64,000 nt of DNA from Phyllobacteriaceae bacterium (GCA_002708825.1 PAPF01000019.1:1-64000), one strand, 5' to 3'. Positions 17,747 to 26,412 are shown, numbered from the stretch's first letter. A program made the numbers and translations. Notes: a model not told the origin generated them from the sequence alone.

Positions 17747-17840
17747 GTCCGCTTCCCCGATCTCTCCCTGCGCGCAAGCGCGTAATGGGAGCATTGCATC
17801 ATGGTCCGGAATAGGTCACGATAGAAGCATTATGTCAACA

Positions 17841-17854
17841 TTATATCGATAAAA
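17841..17854. promoter_or_regulatory. Candidate MarR operator between the 5-oxoprolinase and MarR genes
   Basis: TTATATCGATAAAA is symmetric at 12 of 14 positions around a perfect TATCGATA core, 13 nt upstream of the MarR start and in an AT-rich patch of the divergent intergenic region. Confidence 0.4.
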
Positions 17855-17867
17855 TCTCGGTGAAATC

Positions 17868-18407
17868 ATGGCTGACGCCAACAGGAACAAGGCCCCGGCC
17901 AATGCTGCCCATCCGGTCGTTTCGGCCGCTCATCTGGCCGACGGAGCCATGCCGGCGCTGTCGGAAATGGAATTCGCCCTGGTTGTCCAGGCGAATGCCT
18001 ATCACCGATGGATCGCCCGCTGCATGGCCGCGGCAGGGGGCGAGGGGCTGTCAGCCATGGAAGTGCAGATCCTGCATGCCGTCAATCACCGTTCCCGCGA
18101 CAAGAGCCTCGGTGAACTGACGATGATGTTCAACATCGAGGACACACACGTCGTTACCTATGCGTTGAAGAAGCTGGAGGGCCAGAAGCTCGTCGAGGCC
18201 GGCCGGCGTGGAAAGGAAAAGACGGTCCGTATCACAAAAGCCGGCGAATCCCTGTGCCTGAGATACCGCGATGTCCGGGAGGCGCTCCTCGTTGACGGGA
18301 TGAAGCAACTGGGCCTCGATGAGAAGCGGCTTTCGGAACTGGCGGCGCTCATGCGCGTGCTTTCGGGGCAATATGACCAGGCGGCGCGCGCGGCGGCGAG
18401 CATGTGA
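17868..18407 (+). CDS. MarR-type winged-helix regulator
   Basis: A 179-residue transcription factor. After a 30-residue flexible N-terminus, the dimerising helix and winged helix follow: LSAMEVQILHAVNH, then SLGELTMMFNIEDTHVVTYALKKLEGQKLVEAGRRGKEKTVRIT with the recognition helix around EDTHVVTYALKKLE. The NIEDTHxVxYALKKLE pattern resembles the rhizobial winged-helix group that includes LdtR, a regulator of an L,D-transpeptidase, but this link is from memory and not tested. The ligand is unknown. It is divergent from the 5-oxoprolinase gene, which may be its target. Confidence 0.8.
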   Translation: MADANRNKAPANAAHPVVSAAHLADGAMPALSEMEFALVVQANAYHRWIARCMAAAGGEGLSAMEVQILHAVNHRSRDKSLGELTMMFNIEDTHVVTYALKKLEGQKLVEAGRRGKEKTVRITKAGESLCLRYRDVREALLVDGMKQLGLDEKRLSELAALMRVLSGQYDQAARAAASM

Positions 18408-18499
18408 TCTGGAGCCGGGTTGGTTCCTGTTTGCGTGCATCAAGCAAAGATTGAAAAAAGTCCACTTTCGTTCGGACCTTCGATTGCCTAAACAGGGGA

Positions 18500-19210
18500 A
18501 TGTCGCTCTGGTCCGAACTCGGCGCCCTTGTGTCGCGCGTTTCGTCCCGCGCCTTTTCAGGCGTGCTGGATGCCATGCGCACTGTCTTCGAGGGCGATCC
18601 GGCAACACGCCGGCGCGTTGCGTTCTCGATCGCAATGATCGCCCTGTCGGCGAAAATGGCCAAGGCTGACGGGGTGGTAACCCAGGACGAGGTCCGAGCA
18701 TTCCAGCAGATTTTCCATGTTCCGGATGATGAGCGGCGCAACGTCGCCCGCCTCTATGACCTCGCCAAGCGCGATGTCGCGGGCTACGAGGTCTATGCAC
18801 GCCAGATGACGAACCTGTGCGGTGGCGGCGAGCCAGGTTGCCCGGTCATGGAGGACATTCTCGACGGTCTGTTCCATATCGCCAAGGCCGATGGCGTGGT
18901 CCACGAAAGCGAATGGGTATTCCTGGAACGCGTTTCGGAGATCTTCGGCTTTGACGAACACGGGTTCCGCCGCATTTCGTCACGCCACGTCGACCTCGGC
19001 GAGAGCGACCCCTATACCGTTCTTGGCCTTCGCCGCGGGGTTCCGTTTGCGGAGGTTCGCGCCCGCTATCGCGATCTGGTTCGGGAAAATCATCCCGACA
19101 AACTGGTGGCGCGCGGCGTTCCGGAAGAATTCATCGTGATTGCCCATGACCGGATGGCTGCGATCAATGCGGCCTACGCGGCGATCGAGAAGGAAATGGC
19201 GGAGGCATGA
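18500..19210 (+). CDS. DjlA-like protein: TerB domain plus C-terminal J domain
   Basis: A 236-residue protein with a TerB-like helical domain at about 35-160 (FSIAMIALSAKMAKADGVVTQDEV and IAKADGVVHESEWVFLERVSEIF) and a J domain at about 170-235 (DPYTVLGLRRG and the HPD motif in RENHPDKLV). It should stimulate a DnaK-type chaperone through the HPD loop. E. coli DjlA has an N-terminal membrane anchor; here the first 30 residues are only weakly hydrophobic, so membrane attachment is doubtful. AGGGGA precedes the ATG. The stop overlaps the amidase start (ATGA). Confidence 0.88.
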   Translation: MSLWSELGALVSRVSSRAFSGVLDAMRTVFEGDPATRRRVAFSIAMIALSAKMAKADGVVTQDEVRAFQQIFHVPDDERRNVARLYDLAKRDVAGYEVYARQMTNLCGGGEPGCPVMEDILDGLFHIAKADGVVHESEWVFLERVSEIFGFDEHGFRRISSRHVDLGESDPYTVLGLRRGVPFAEVRARYRDLVRENHPDKLVARGVPEEFIVIAHDRMAAINAAYAAIEKEMAEA

Positions 19211-19971
19211 CAGGCTTCCGGCCCGAACATGCGGGAGCGGAAGTCCGGGCATCTCCCAATTTCGGTCCGCGCAGGGACGGGAAATCGCCGACCATTCTTT
19301 TGCTTCACTATACCGGCATGGAAACCGGCGCGGCAGCAGAAAGCTGGCTTTGCAATCCTGAGAGCGAAGTCTCGTGCCACTATCTCGTCCACGAAGATGG
19401 ACGGATCGTCCAGATGGTTCGCGAGTGCGATCGCGCGTGGCATGCGGGCAAGGCGTGGTGGGCTGGTGAAACGGACATCAATTCCGTTTCGATCGGTATC
19501 GAGATCGTCAACCCAGGGCATGCCGGTGGTCTTCCAGATTTCCCCTCAAGACAGATTGATGCCGTCATCGCCCTTTCAAGCGACATCATGCAACGCAATG
19601 CCATCGCCGCCCCAAATGTCCTGGCCCATTCCGACGTGGCGCCCGGGCGCAAATGCGATCCCGGCGAGAAGTTCCCGTGGTCGAGGCTGGCATTGGCGGG
19701 TGTCGTGGTTCACGTTCCGCCGGCACCGCTTGAGGATGGGACGATCCTTCAGCCTGGTGACGACGGTGAGGCGGTGGAGCAGTTGCAGTCGATGCTGGCT
19801 CTCGTCGGCTACGGCGTCGACATCAATGGAATCTTCGACGATCATACGCGTGCATGCGTCGCTGCCTTTCAACGCCGTTACAGGCCGTGTCGCGTGGACG
19901 GCATTGCGGATGCCTCGACCATAAGGACTTTGCAGGCCCTGATGGAAAAACTGCCGCAAGCCTTCGGCTGA
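19207..19971 (+). CDS. N-acetylmuramoyl-L-alanine amidase (AmiD/AmpD type) with a peptidoglycan-binding domain
   Basis: A 254-residue zinc amidase. The Amidase_2 domain spans about 25-175 with zinc ligands expected at His34 (LLLHYTG) and in LAHSDVAPGRKCDPG; GIEIVNPG is also family-typical. A PG_binding_1 domain follows at about 185-248 (LQPGDDGEAVEQLQSMLALVGYGVDINGIFDD). No signal peptide is visible, so it may be a cytoplasmic AmpD-like recycling enzyme that cleaves anhydro-muropeptides, although the wall-binding domain argues for AmiD-like use. It overlaps the DjlA-like gene by 4 nt. Confidence 0.9.
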   Translation: MTGFRPEHAGAEVRASPNFGPRRDGKSPTILLLHYTGMETGAAAESWLCNPESEVSCHYLVHEDGRIVQMVRECDRAWHAGKAWWAGETDINSVSIGIEIVNPGHAGGLPDFPSRQIDAVIALSSDIMQRNAIAAPNVLAHSDVAPGRKCDPGEKFPWSRLALAGVVVHVPPAPLEDGTILQPGDDGEAVEQLQSMLALVGYGVDINGIFDDHTRACVAAFQRRYRPCRVDGIADASTIRTLQALMEKLPQAFG

Positions 19972-20171
19972 CCGGAACACTTCTTGCTGCACTGCGAAAC
20001 AAACTGTCTCGAAACGTGATTGGACGCGTCATACTCGGGCCGTTTGCGGCGGCCAGAAGCGCCCCATGAAAGGTTGAGCGGCGCGACCGTCCCTTTTCAT
20101 TCACAGGAGCAAGAGACCACGGGCAGCCGGTTCATCGACGCTGGCACCAGACCAACCAAAATCGGGGTATC

Positions 20172-20747
20172 ATGAAAAGATTGAATTTTGCCACGGCGGC
20201 ATTTGCTGCCGGGATTGCGAGCCTTGTTGCCATGCCGCAGGCTCAGGCCGAATCTGACAAGGCGTCCGCCGCCTACTATCAGGCGCGTGTGGCCATCGAC
20301 CGTACCGAGACCGCATCGGTCAAGAGGACATCGACGGAAACGCGCCACGAGGTCACCGCGGGCTATGCAAAGCCGCTCGCCGGGGAGAAATATTCCGCGC
20401 TGATCAACCGGTATGCAAAGGAATATGGTGTGGCCTCCAACCTCGCTCACGCCGTGGTCCGCGTGGAAAGCAACTTCCGCGCAAATGCACGCGGCGCTGC
20501 CGGCGAGATCGGCCTGATGCAGTTGAAGCCCGCCACGGCCCGCATGATGGGTTACCGCGGCTCCACGAAGGGCCTCTATCACCCTGAAACGAACATCAAG
20601 TTCGGCATGAAGTATCTGGCCAAGGCACAGAAACTGGGCGGTGGACCGCTCTGCCAGACAATCCTGAAATACAATGCCGGGCATGGTGCCAAGCGGATGA
20701 ATCCGATCTCGGCCAACTACTGCGCGAAGGTCAAGCGCTATCTCTGA
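20172..20747 (+). CDS. Secreted lytic transglycosylase (SLT family)
   Basis: A 191-residue periplasmic enzyme. The signal peptide is residues 1-26 (basic start, hydrophobic core, cleavage near PQAQA). The lysozyme-like SLT domain contains HAVVRVESNFRANARGAAGEIGLMQLKPATARMMGY, where the Glu of VESNF is the expected catalytic acid; YNAGHG follows near residue 170. Such enzymes cleave glycan strands to 1,6-anhydro-MurNAc products. The gene is monocistronic, closed by a strong terminator and followed by rnpB. Confidence 0.92.
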   Translation: MKRLNFATAAFAAGIASLVAMPQAQAESDKASAAYYQARVAIDRTETASVKRTSTETRHEVTAGYAKPLAGEKYSALINRYAKEYGVASNLAHAVVRVESNFRANARGAAGEIGLMQLKPATARMMGYRGSTKGLYHPETNIKFGMKYLAKAQKLGGGPLCQTILKYNAGHGAKRMNPISANYCAKVKRYL

Positions 20748-20774
20748 GCCTTGTTCGGTATCTCAAATCTCATG

Positions 20775-20804
20775 CCCGCCGGTGATCTGCCGGCGGGTTT
20801 TTTT
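20775..20804 (+). terminator. Terminator of the lytic transglycosylase gene
   Basis: A perfect 8-bp stem CCCGCCGG/CCGGCGGG with a 7-nt loop is followed by seven T residues. Confidence 0.92.
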
Positions 20805-20833
20805 CTTGGAAGGCGGCGCACAAAAGGCTATGG
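20805..20833 (+). promoter_or_regulatory. rnpB promoter
   Basis: CTTGGA (20805-20810) and CTATGG (20828-20833) are spaced by 17 nt, matching the rhizobial sigma-70 form. The -10 box ends 7 nt before the first base of the RNase P P1 helix, the expected initiation distance. The -35 box directly abuts the T run of the preceding terminator. Confidence 0.7.
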
Positions 20834-20840
20834 ACGAGCC

Positions 20841-21281
20841 GTCAGCCGGCCGGGCGGCCGCGGTTGCAAGTGCCGAAAGGCCGCAATCGAGGAAAGTCCG
20901 GGCTCCACGGAAACACGGTGCCGGGCAACGCCCGGCGGGGGAGACCCCAGGGAAAGCGCCACAGAAAGCAAACCGCCCCGCCTGCATTCCGGCTCCATCG
21001 CCGCCAGATACGTGGCTGTCGAGCCTGAATGCTGGCGGGGCAAGGGTGAAAGGGTGGGGTAAGAGCCCACCGCGGGGGCAGCAATGTCAACGGCACGGCA
21101 AGCCCCACCGGGAGCAAGACCGAATAGGGACGACGCGGCGAAAGCCGGGGCTGTTTCCGGCCCCAGTCGTCCGGGTGGGTTGCTTGAGGCGTCCGGTAAC
21201 GGACGTCCCAGAGGAATGGCCGCCACGTCCATGTCCATCCGGGCATGGGCCGTACAGAACCCGGCTTACAGGCCGGCTGAC
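20841..21281 (+). ncRNA. rnpB: RNase P RNA (bacterial class A)
   Basis: The catalytic RNA that trims tRNA 5' leaders, about 441 nt. Its ends are set by the P1 helix: GTCAGCCGGCC at 20841 pairs perfectly over 11 bp with GGCCGGCTGAC ending at 21281. Conserved core segments lie in order: GAGGAAAGTCCGGGCTCC near 20893, GGGCAACGCCCGGCGGGGG, CACAGAAAGCAAACCGCC, and AGAACCCGGCTTACAGG near the 3' end. The ORFs listed across this region are spurious. It converges on the PLP enzyme gene, whose stop is 16 nt away. Confidence 0.96.
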
Positions 21282-21296
21282 ACCTTGCCTTGCCTT

Positions 21297-22412
21297 TCAG
21301 CCCGCAGCGGCAAGGGCGTCCTCGATTGCCTGCCAGAGAACCTCGGCCGGTTCGCAGCCGATGGCCAGGCGCACAAAACCATCGGGAACCGCGTCGCCCC
21401 ATCGCGCGCGCCGCTCGGCCGAGGTGTGAACGCCGCCGAAGGATGTGGCGGGCTGAATCAGCGGGCAATTGTTGATGAAGTTTTCCGCTCTTTCTTCATC
21501 GGGCAGCGTCAATCCGATCAGGAAGCCGTGACGCTGCATCTGTCGCGCGGCGATGGCATGGCTCGGGTCTGACGGAAGTCCGGGGTAGCGGATGGCCGTC
21601 ACAGCCGGGTGGTCCTGAAGCCGCTCCGCAATGAGCGCTGCGCTGCGGCACATGCGGTCAAGCCGGACTTCCAGCGTTTCCATGCCCCGATGGACCAGCC
21701 ATGCCTCAAAGGGTCCCGGAATGGCACCGGCGAGCTTGCGCCAGTCCTTCAGCGCAGAAACCAGCGCTTCCTGACGCGTGGCGACATGGCCAAAAAGGGC
21801 ATCGGAATGGCCGTTCATGGCCTTGGTGTCCGATGACAGCACCATGTCGCATCCAAGTTCCAGCGGTTGCTGGCCGAGCGGTGTCATCGTCGTGTTGTCG
21901 GCGACAGTGAGCGCGCCTGCAGCGCTGGCCTGACGGGCCACTTCGGCGATGTCACACACGTCCAGTCCGGGATTGGAAGGGCTCTCGATGAAGACGAGAC
22001 GGTAGCCGCCAAACCCGCCCTCGGCAAACCGGGCAGTGGCGCGCGTGTCGATGCCGACGCCCAGCGGCGCCAGAAACCGTTCCGCCAGAATTCGCGTGGT
22101 ATAGTAGCCATCTGAGGGCAGAAGAATGCGATCGCCTGCCTTCAGCGTGCTGTAGAAAACAGCGGCAATGGCCGCCATTCCGGACGGGAATGCCACCGCC
22201 TGCGCGTTTTCCAGAAGTCCCAGCGCCTCTTCCAGATGCTCCCAGGTCGCGTTCGAGAAACGGCCGTATTGCGCGTGGCCGGCGGGATCGCCCGGAAGGT
22301 GGTACATCGAGGCCATTGTCAGCGGCAGCGCCACGGGCTCCCCCTTTGCAAGGGTTTCGGCTCGCAGGTGAAGCAGGCGGGCGGCGCGGCTTTCGGGCGT
22401 CGTGGTCATCAT
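21297..22412 (-). CDS. Cystathionine gamma-synthase/lyase-family PLP enzyme
   Basis: A 371-residue Cys/Met-metabolism PLP protein. The lysine that binds PLP lies in SSDTKAMNGHSD near residue 200; AVAFPSGMAAIAAVF, FIESPSNPGLDVCDI and the C-terminal QPATSFGGVHTSAERRARWG are other family marks. Family members interconvert cystathionine, homocysteine and cysteine. The C-terminal substrate loop is not diagnostic enough to choose between beta-lyase, gamma-lyase and synthase. The start is MM at 22412, with CAGGAG upstream. It is divergent from the dcw cluster. Confidence 0.88.
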   Translation of the reverse strand: MMTTTPESRAARLLHLRAETLAKGEPVALPLTMASMYHLPGDPAGHAQYGRFSNATWEHLEEALGLLENAQAVAFPSGMAAIAAVFYSTLKAGDRILLPSDGYYTTRILAERFLAPLGVGIDTRATARFAEGGFGGYRLVFIESPSNPGLDVCDIAEVARQASAAGALTVADNTTMTPLGQQPLELGCDMVLSSDTKAMNGHSDALFGHVATRQEALVSALKDWRKLAGAIPGPFEAWLVHRGMETLEVRLDRMCRSAALIAERLQDHPAVTAIRYPGLPSDPSHAIAARQMQRHGFLIGLTLPDEERAENFINNCPLIQPATSFGGVHTSAERRARWGDAVPDGFVRLAIGCEPAEVLWQAIEDALAAAG

Positions 22413-22518
22413 GTCTCCTGCCGGAAGTCCGGCGAATGTCGGGGCTCAATTCGTATTGTGCGGCGGTTTTCCCGGCAAGCCCCCGATAGCGGACGGAAAT
22501 CCTAACCGATCCTTAATC

Positions 22519-22534
22519 TTAATGGCTCATAAAC
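22519..22534 (+). promoter_or_regulatory. CtrA-like box upstream of the dcw cluster
   Basis: TTAA-N7-TAAAC matches the CtrA consensus TTAA-N7-TTAAC at eight of nine fixed positions. It lies about 80 nt upstream of the MraZ boxes. A single near-match in an AT-rich patch can arise by chance. Confidence 0.3.
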
Positions 22535-22599
22535 CATGATCGAGCGGGAAAGCCGCGAGCCCCGGCATCAGGCCTTGAGGCGTGTCGGGGGAGCCAATT

Positions 22600-22624
22600 C
22601 CCATTGACGCCCATGAAGTCCCAT
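22600..22624 (-). promoter_or_regulatory. Triple MraZ-binding box
   Basis: Three CCCAT units start at 22600, 22610 and 22620, exactly 10 nt apart. On the minus strand these read ATGGG-N5-ATGGG-N5-ATGGG, the direct-repeat TGGG pattern that MraZ rings bind. The boxes surround a TTGACG -35-like hexamer, so bound MraZ would repress the dcw promoter. Orientation is opposite to that in E. coli. Confidence 0.75.
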
Positions 22625-22821
22625 GTTACGCCAAAACCCACATCGCCAGTCAGTTCCAGTTTCTTGTTCGCGGAATGAATCTCCGCCCGGGTTCAGTATC
22701 CGGCGGCCATATTTCTGCATGGGGGCAACAAGCCTGACGAGCGAAGAGGGCCTGCAGGGTGAAAGCCTTGCGGGATGCGGCGCAAGAGAGGACCGGCGAG
22801 CGGCAGCGGACCGGGAGGGCA

Positions 22822-23301
22822 ATGGACCGTTTTCTGTCGAATGCGGTAAACCGGATCGATGCGAAGGGGAGGGTTTCCGTTCCCGCGCATTTCCGGGCGG
22901 TCCTCCAGAAGCGCGGATACCAGGAGCTTTATGCGCTCGGCGCACTGGATGTTCCGGCCGTCGACATGGGCGGGCTGGATCTCCTCGACAGGTACGAGGC
23001 GCGGATCGGCGCCGAAGATCCTTTCCTTCAGGCAGCGGACGACATGTCCTTTTTCTGCCATGGGGATGGCGCCTTCGTGAAGGTGGACACGGAGGGGCGG
23101 ATGACCGTTCCGGATTTCATCCGGGAGCACACCGGGATCACCACGGAAGTGGCTTTCGTCGGACGGGGCCAGTTTTTCCAGGTCTGGGAACCCGGACGCT
23201 TTGCAAGCCATCGGCACGAGGTGCGCGCAAGGCTATTGAAGTTGAGGCAGGAACTGTCTGCGCAGACGCGCGCCCTGGACCCGTCCGGCGGGGTGGCGTG
23301 A
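22822..23301 (+). CDS. mraZ: Transcriptional regulator MraZ
   Basis: A 159-residue AbrB-like DNA-binding protein made of two MraZ repeats, first gene of the division/cell-wall cluster. The first repeat reads [16 protein letters not shown]; the second has [20 protein letters not shown], and [14 protein letters not shown] ends the second domain. MraZ forms ring oligomers and represses its own operon through TGGG repeats; such repeats occur upstream at 22600-22624. The start is ATG 22822 after GGGAGG, not the track start 22759. Its stop overlaps the rsmH start by one base. Confidence 0.95.
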   Translation: MDRFLSNAVNRIDAKGRVSVPAHFRAVLQKRGYQELYALGALDVPAVDMGGLDLLDRYEARIGAEDPFLQAADDMSFFCHGDGAFVKVDTEGRMTVPDFIREHTGITTEVAFVGRGQFFQVWEPGRFASHRHEVRARLLKLRQELSAQTRALDPSGGVA

Positions 23302-24323
23302 TGCCGGTTGGAGAGGGCAGGGCCGGTTCCGAACGTCCTGACGGGCGTCATGTACCAGTCATGCTGCCGGAAGTCCTGGATGCGCTGAAACCGGAGGCGG
23401 GTCAGGTCATCTGCGACGGTACCTTCGGTGCGGGCGGTTACAGCCATGCCATCCTGGATGCCGGCGCCAGCGTGATCGCCATTGATCGTGATCCGGATGC
23501 AGCCGAAACCGCTGCCGGGTTCAAGGCACAGTTTGGCGACCAGTTCCGGTTCGAGGCCGGGCCGTTTTCGCGTCTCGACCAACTGGTTGGCGAACCTCTG
23601 GATGGTGTCGTGCTCGACATCGGCGTTTCCTCTATGCAACTGGACCAGGCCGAGCGCGGATTCTCGTTTCGCCAGGACGGACCGCTTGACATGCGCATGG
23701 CTCAGGCTGGCCTCTCGGCCGCCGACGTTGTCAACAGGTTCAAGGCGGGTGACCTCGCCCGCATCTTCTCGTTTCTCGGCGAGGAACGCCATGCCGGCCG
23801 CATCGCCCGCGCCATCGAGCGCCGCCGGGTGGAAAGGCCGTTCTCCCGTACGGTTGATCTGGCTTCCGCTGTCGAAGCCGTGATCGGGCGAAATCCGAAG
23901 GACAAGATCCACCCTGCGACGCGGGTTTTCCAGGCATTGCGCATCTTCGTCAACGACGAACTGGGTGAACTGGCCAGGGCCCTGTTTGCTGCCGAGCGCA
24001 TCCTGAAGCCGGGCGGGCGGCTTGTCGTCGTGACGTTCCATTCGCTGGAGGACCGTATCGTGAAGCGCTTCATCCAGGACCGTGCCGGGGGCGGCGGCGG
24101 GTCGCGTCATCTGCCCGAGACACAGGCAAGGGCGCCCACTTTCACCAAGGCTGGCGGTGTGGTGATGGCGAGCGAGAAGGAAGCCGCTGAAAATCCACGG
24201 GCGCGCTCGGCGAAATTGCGCGCCGCGCACCGTACTGATGCGCCGGCGGAAGACGAAGCATACACCATTTTCGGACTGCCGAAGCTGCCGGCGGTCGACA
24301 GGCATCCAGACGGGCAGGAGTGA
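23301..24323 (+). CDS. rsmH: 16S rRNA (cytosine(1402)-N(4))-methyltransferase
   Basis: A 340-residue SAM-dependent methyltransferase (formerly MraW) that modifies C1402 in the ribosomal P site. Typical blocks are [27 protein letters not shown] for SAM binding, [39 protein letters not shown] and [15 protein letters not shown], with the C-terminal [12 protein letters not shown]. The true start is ATG 23301 (MPVGEGRAG), which shares its A with the mraZ stop; the 566-residue ORF in the track is an upstream extension. Confidence 0.96.
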   Translation: MPVGEGRAGSERPDGRHVPVMLPEVLDALKPEAGQVICDGTFGAGGYSHAILDAGASVIAIDRDPDAAETAAGFKAQFGDQFRFEAGPFSRLDQLVGEPLDGVVLDIGVSSMQLDQAERGFSFRQDGPLDMRMAQAGLSAADVVNRFKAGDLARIFSFLGEERHAGRIARAIERRRVERPFSRTVDLASAVEAVIGRNPKDKIHPATRVFQALRIFVNDELGELARALFAAERILKPGGRLVVVTFHSLEDRIVKRFIQDRAGGGGGSRHLPETQARAPTFTKAGGVVMASEKEAAENPRARSAKLRAAHRTDAPAEDEAYTIFGLPKLPAVDRHPDGQE

Positions 24324-24325
24324 CC

Positions 24326-24700
24326 ATGTTCAGAACCTTCGACATGATCCTGATTGCCGCCATGGTGGCGGCCGCGGCCTTCACCTACCAGACCAAGCAT
24401 GAAGCGGAATCGGTCAAGCGCAGCATTCATGCGCTGAACGAGAAAATCCGGCATGAACGGGACACGATCGACATTCTCGAAGCGGACTGGGCACTGCTGA
24501 CCCAGCCGTCGCGAATCCAGGTCATGGCCGACAAGTTCGCCGGGGAACTTGGACTTGAAACATTCGATCCCACACAGGTTGGCGATGTTGCATCCATTCC
24601 GCCCCGTCCCCTGGAAATCGACGGTGACGGGAACGGGCTTACCGAGGCGATGGCGGAGCTTGGCCAGGATGGCGTCACGACGGGAGCGGTCAAGCCATGA
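24326..24700 (+). CDS. ftsL: Cell division protein FtsL
   Basis: A 124-residue bitopic membrane protein: a short cytoplasmic start, one helix (about residues 7-22, ILIAAMVAAAAFTYQTK), then a periplasmic coiled coil (about 25-65, VKRSIHALNEKIRHERDTIDILEADWALL) that ends in the Q-P-S-R-I motif common to FtsL. In other bacteria it joins FtsB to activate FtsWI. Identification rests on position between rsmH and ftsI as well as on design, since FtsL sequences diverge strongly. ATG 24326 follows GGAG with a 5-nt gap; the GTG at 24320 is less likely. Confidence 0.88.
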   Translation: MFRTFDMILIAAMVAAAAFTYQTKHEAESVKRSIHALNEKIRHERDTIDILEADWALLTQPSRIQVMADKFAGELGLETFDPTQVGDVASIPPRPLEIDGDGNGLTEAMAELGQDGVTTGAVKP

Positions 24701-26412
24701 GGGGATTGTCTTTCAAACAGAAGGCGGTGGAAGCCGGAGCGGCTGAAAACCAGATCGTGGTCCAGGGCGCGCGCAAGTTTTCCGGCGGCCGGGCCCGGCA
24801 GCGTGTCCTTATGACCATGGCCGTCTTCATGGGCATCTATACGGTAATCGGCGGACGGCTTGCACTGCTTGCCATGGAAGAACCTCGCGCCAGTGGCCCG
24901 GCGATCGCCCGGCAGCAGGCGTCGCGTCCCGATATCGTGGACCGGAACGGGGAGGTCATGGCCACGGACATCATCACCGCGTCCCTGTTCGCGGAGCCGC
25001 GCAATATCGTCGATCCGGACGAGGCGATCGAGCAACTCGTGACGGTCCTGCCGGACCTTGACTATGAGCAGACCTACCGGCGGCTGAAGAGCGATGCCGG
25101 TTTCGTCTGGCTGAAGCGCGAGCTGACGCCCGCGCAAAAAGCGCAGATTCACGGGCTTGGCATCCCCGGTATCGGTTTCAGGGCCGAAAAGCGGCGCTTC
25201 TATCCCGGCGGTCCTACCGCCGCGCATATTCTCGGCCTGGTCAACATAGACAACCAGGGCATTGCCGGGATCGAAAAGCACATAGACGGGCAGGGGCTGG
25301 CCGATCTGCGGGATGCAGGCCTGGCGACCGCAGACGACCTTGCGCCTTTCCGGTTGTCGATCGATCAGCGCGTGCAACATATCGTTCGTGATGAACTCGA
25401 GGACGCCATGGTGCGTTACAAGGCCGTCGCGGCCGGCGCGGTTGTGCTCGACGTCCATACCGGCGAGATCGCTGCCATGGCGTCGCTGCCGGACTTCAAC
25501 CCGAACAATCCGTTCAATGCGAACGACAAGGATCGCCTGAACCGCATGTCGGCCGGCGTTTTCGAGATGGGATCGACGTTCAAGGCGTTCACCACCGCCA
25601 TGGCACTGGATTCCGGTCTCGTTTCCATCAACGACCGCTTTGACGCCTCGCGCCCAATTCGCATTGCCCGGTTCACGATCAACGACTTTCATGGAAAGCG
25701 GCGCGTGCTCTCCGTTCCGGAGATATTCATCTATTCCTCCAATATCGGCACGGCGAAGATGGCCGATACCGTGGGGATCGAGAACCATCGCGCCTTCCTT
25801 CAGCGAATGGGATTGCTCGACCGTGTTCCGCTCGAACTGCCGGAAGTGGCGACACCAACCGAACCGAAGGAGTGGAAGAAGCTCAACTCGATCACGATTT
25901 CCTTCGGGCACGGCATGGCGACGACGCCGCTCCAGACGGCCGTGGCCGCCGCGGCATTGCTGAACGGCGGCAAGCTTGTGCCGCCGACCTTGCGGCCCCG
26001 GAGCAGGGCGGAAGCCGATGCCGTGGCCACGCAGGTGCTCTCGCAAAAGACCAGCCAGGAAATGCGTTATCTGTTCAGGCTGAACGTCGAAAAGGGTTCC
26101 GGCCGCCGCGCGGAGGTGCCGGGATATTTTGTGGGCGGCAAGACCGGCACCGCGGAAAAGGTCGTGAACGGGCGCTATTCCTCCGACAAGCGTTTCAACG
26201 CTTTCCTCTCCGGTTTTCCGATCAACGACCCGAAATACGTGGTGCTCGTCATTATTGACGAACCAAAGCCGGAGCGCGCCGGTATTGGCGCCACGGCAGG
26301 CCTGAATGCTGCGCCGACCGTGGGAAACATCATCCGGCGCTCCGCGGCGCTGCTTGGCGTCAAGCCCGAATTCGGTCATGAAAGTGGGGCTTTGCTCGCT
26401 TCCTATCGCTGA
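24697..26412 (+). CDS. ftsI: Division-specific penicillin-binding protein 3 (transpeptidase)
   Basis: A 571-residue class B PBP that crosslinks septal peptidoglycan. It has a cytoplasmic tail, one membrane helix near residues 38-57, a pedestal domain, and a transpeptidase domain with the active-site SxxK (Ser293 in GSTFK), the SxN motif in IYSSNIGTAKM, and KTGT near residue 482. It overlaps ftsL by 4 nt (ATGA), so FtsL and FtsI are probably made together. A 49-nt gap separates it from murE. Confidence 0.96.
   Translation: MRGLSFKQKAVEAGAAENQIVVQGARKFSGGRARQRVLMTMAVFMGIYTVIGGRLALLAMEEPRASGPAIARQQASRPDIVDRNGEVMATDIITASLFAEPRNIVDPDEAIEQLVTVLPDLDYEQTYRRLKSDAGFVWLKRELTPAQKAQIHGLGIPGIGFRAEKRRFYPGGPTAAHILGLVNIDNQGIAGIEKHIDGQGLADLRDAGLATADDLAPFRLSIDQRVQHIVRDELEDAMVRYKAVAAGAVVLDVHTGEIAAMASLPDFNPNNPFNANDKDRLNRMSAGVFEMGSTFKAFTTAMALDSGLVSINDRFDASRPIRIARFTINDFHGKRRVLSVPEIFIYSSNIGTAKMADTVGIENHRAFLQRMGLLDRVPLELPEVATPTEPKEWKKLNSITISFGHGMATTPLQTAVAAAALLNGGKLVPPTLRPRSRAEADAVATQVLSQKTSQEMRYLFRLNVEKGSGRRAEVPGYFVGGKTGTAEKVVNGRYSSDKRFNAFLSGFPINDPKYVVLVIIDEPKPERAGIGATAGLNAAPTVGNIIRRSAALLGVKPEFGHESGALLASYR

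Larger units (their letters stand above)
22413..22821. promoter_or_regulatory. Intergenic control region between the PLP enzyme gene and mraZ
   Basis: These 409 bases contain no convincing gene. From left to right they hold a CtrA-like site (22519-22534), the triple MraZ box (22600-22624) with a TTGACG hexamer at 22604-22609 between the boxes, one GANTC site at 22677-22681, and a leader of about 200 nt ending in GGGAGG before the mraZ start. The ORF beginning at 22623 enters rsmH in frame, but its first 226 codons are not protein-like. Confidence 0.6.

Noticed and set aside
20828-21468. Several ORFs of up to 215 residues across 20751-21468
   Set aside because: The region is RNase P RNA, shown by the P1 pairing and conserved core; the ORFs are chance readings of a GC-rich RNA gene.
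22623-23300. 226-residue N-terminal extension of the rsmH ORF
   Set aside because: It overlaps mraZ in another frame and lacks protein-like composition; the rsmH start at 23301 fits the family and the TGATG overlap.
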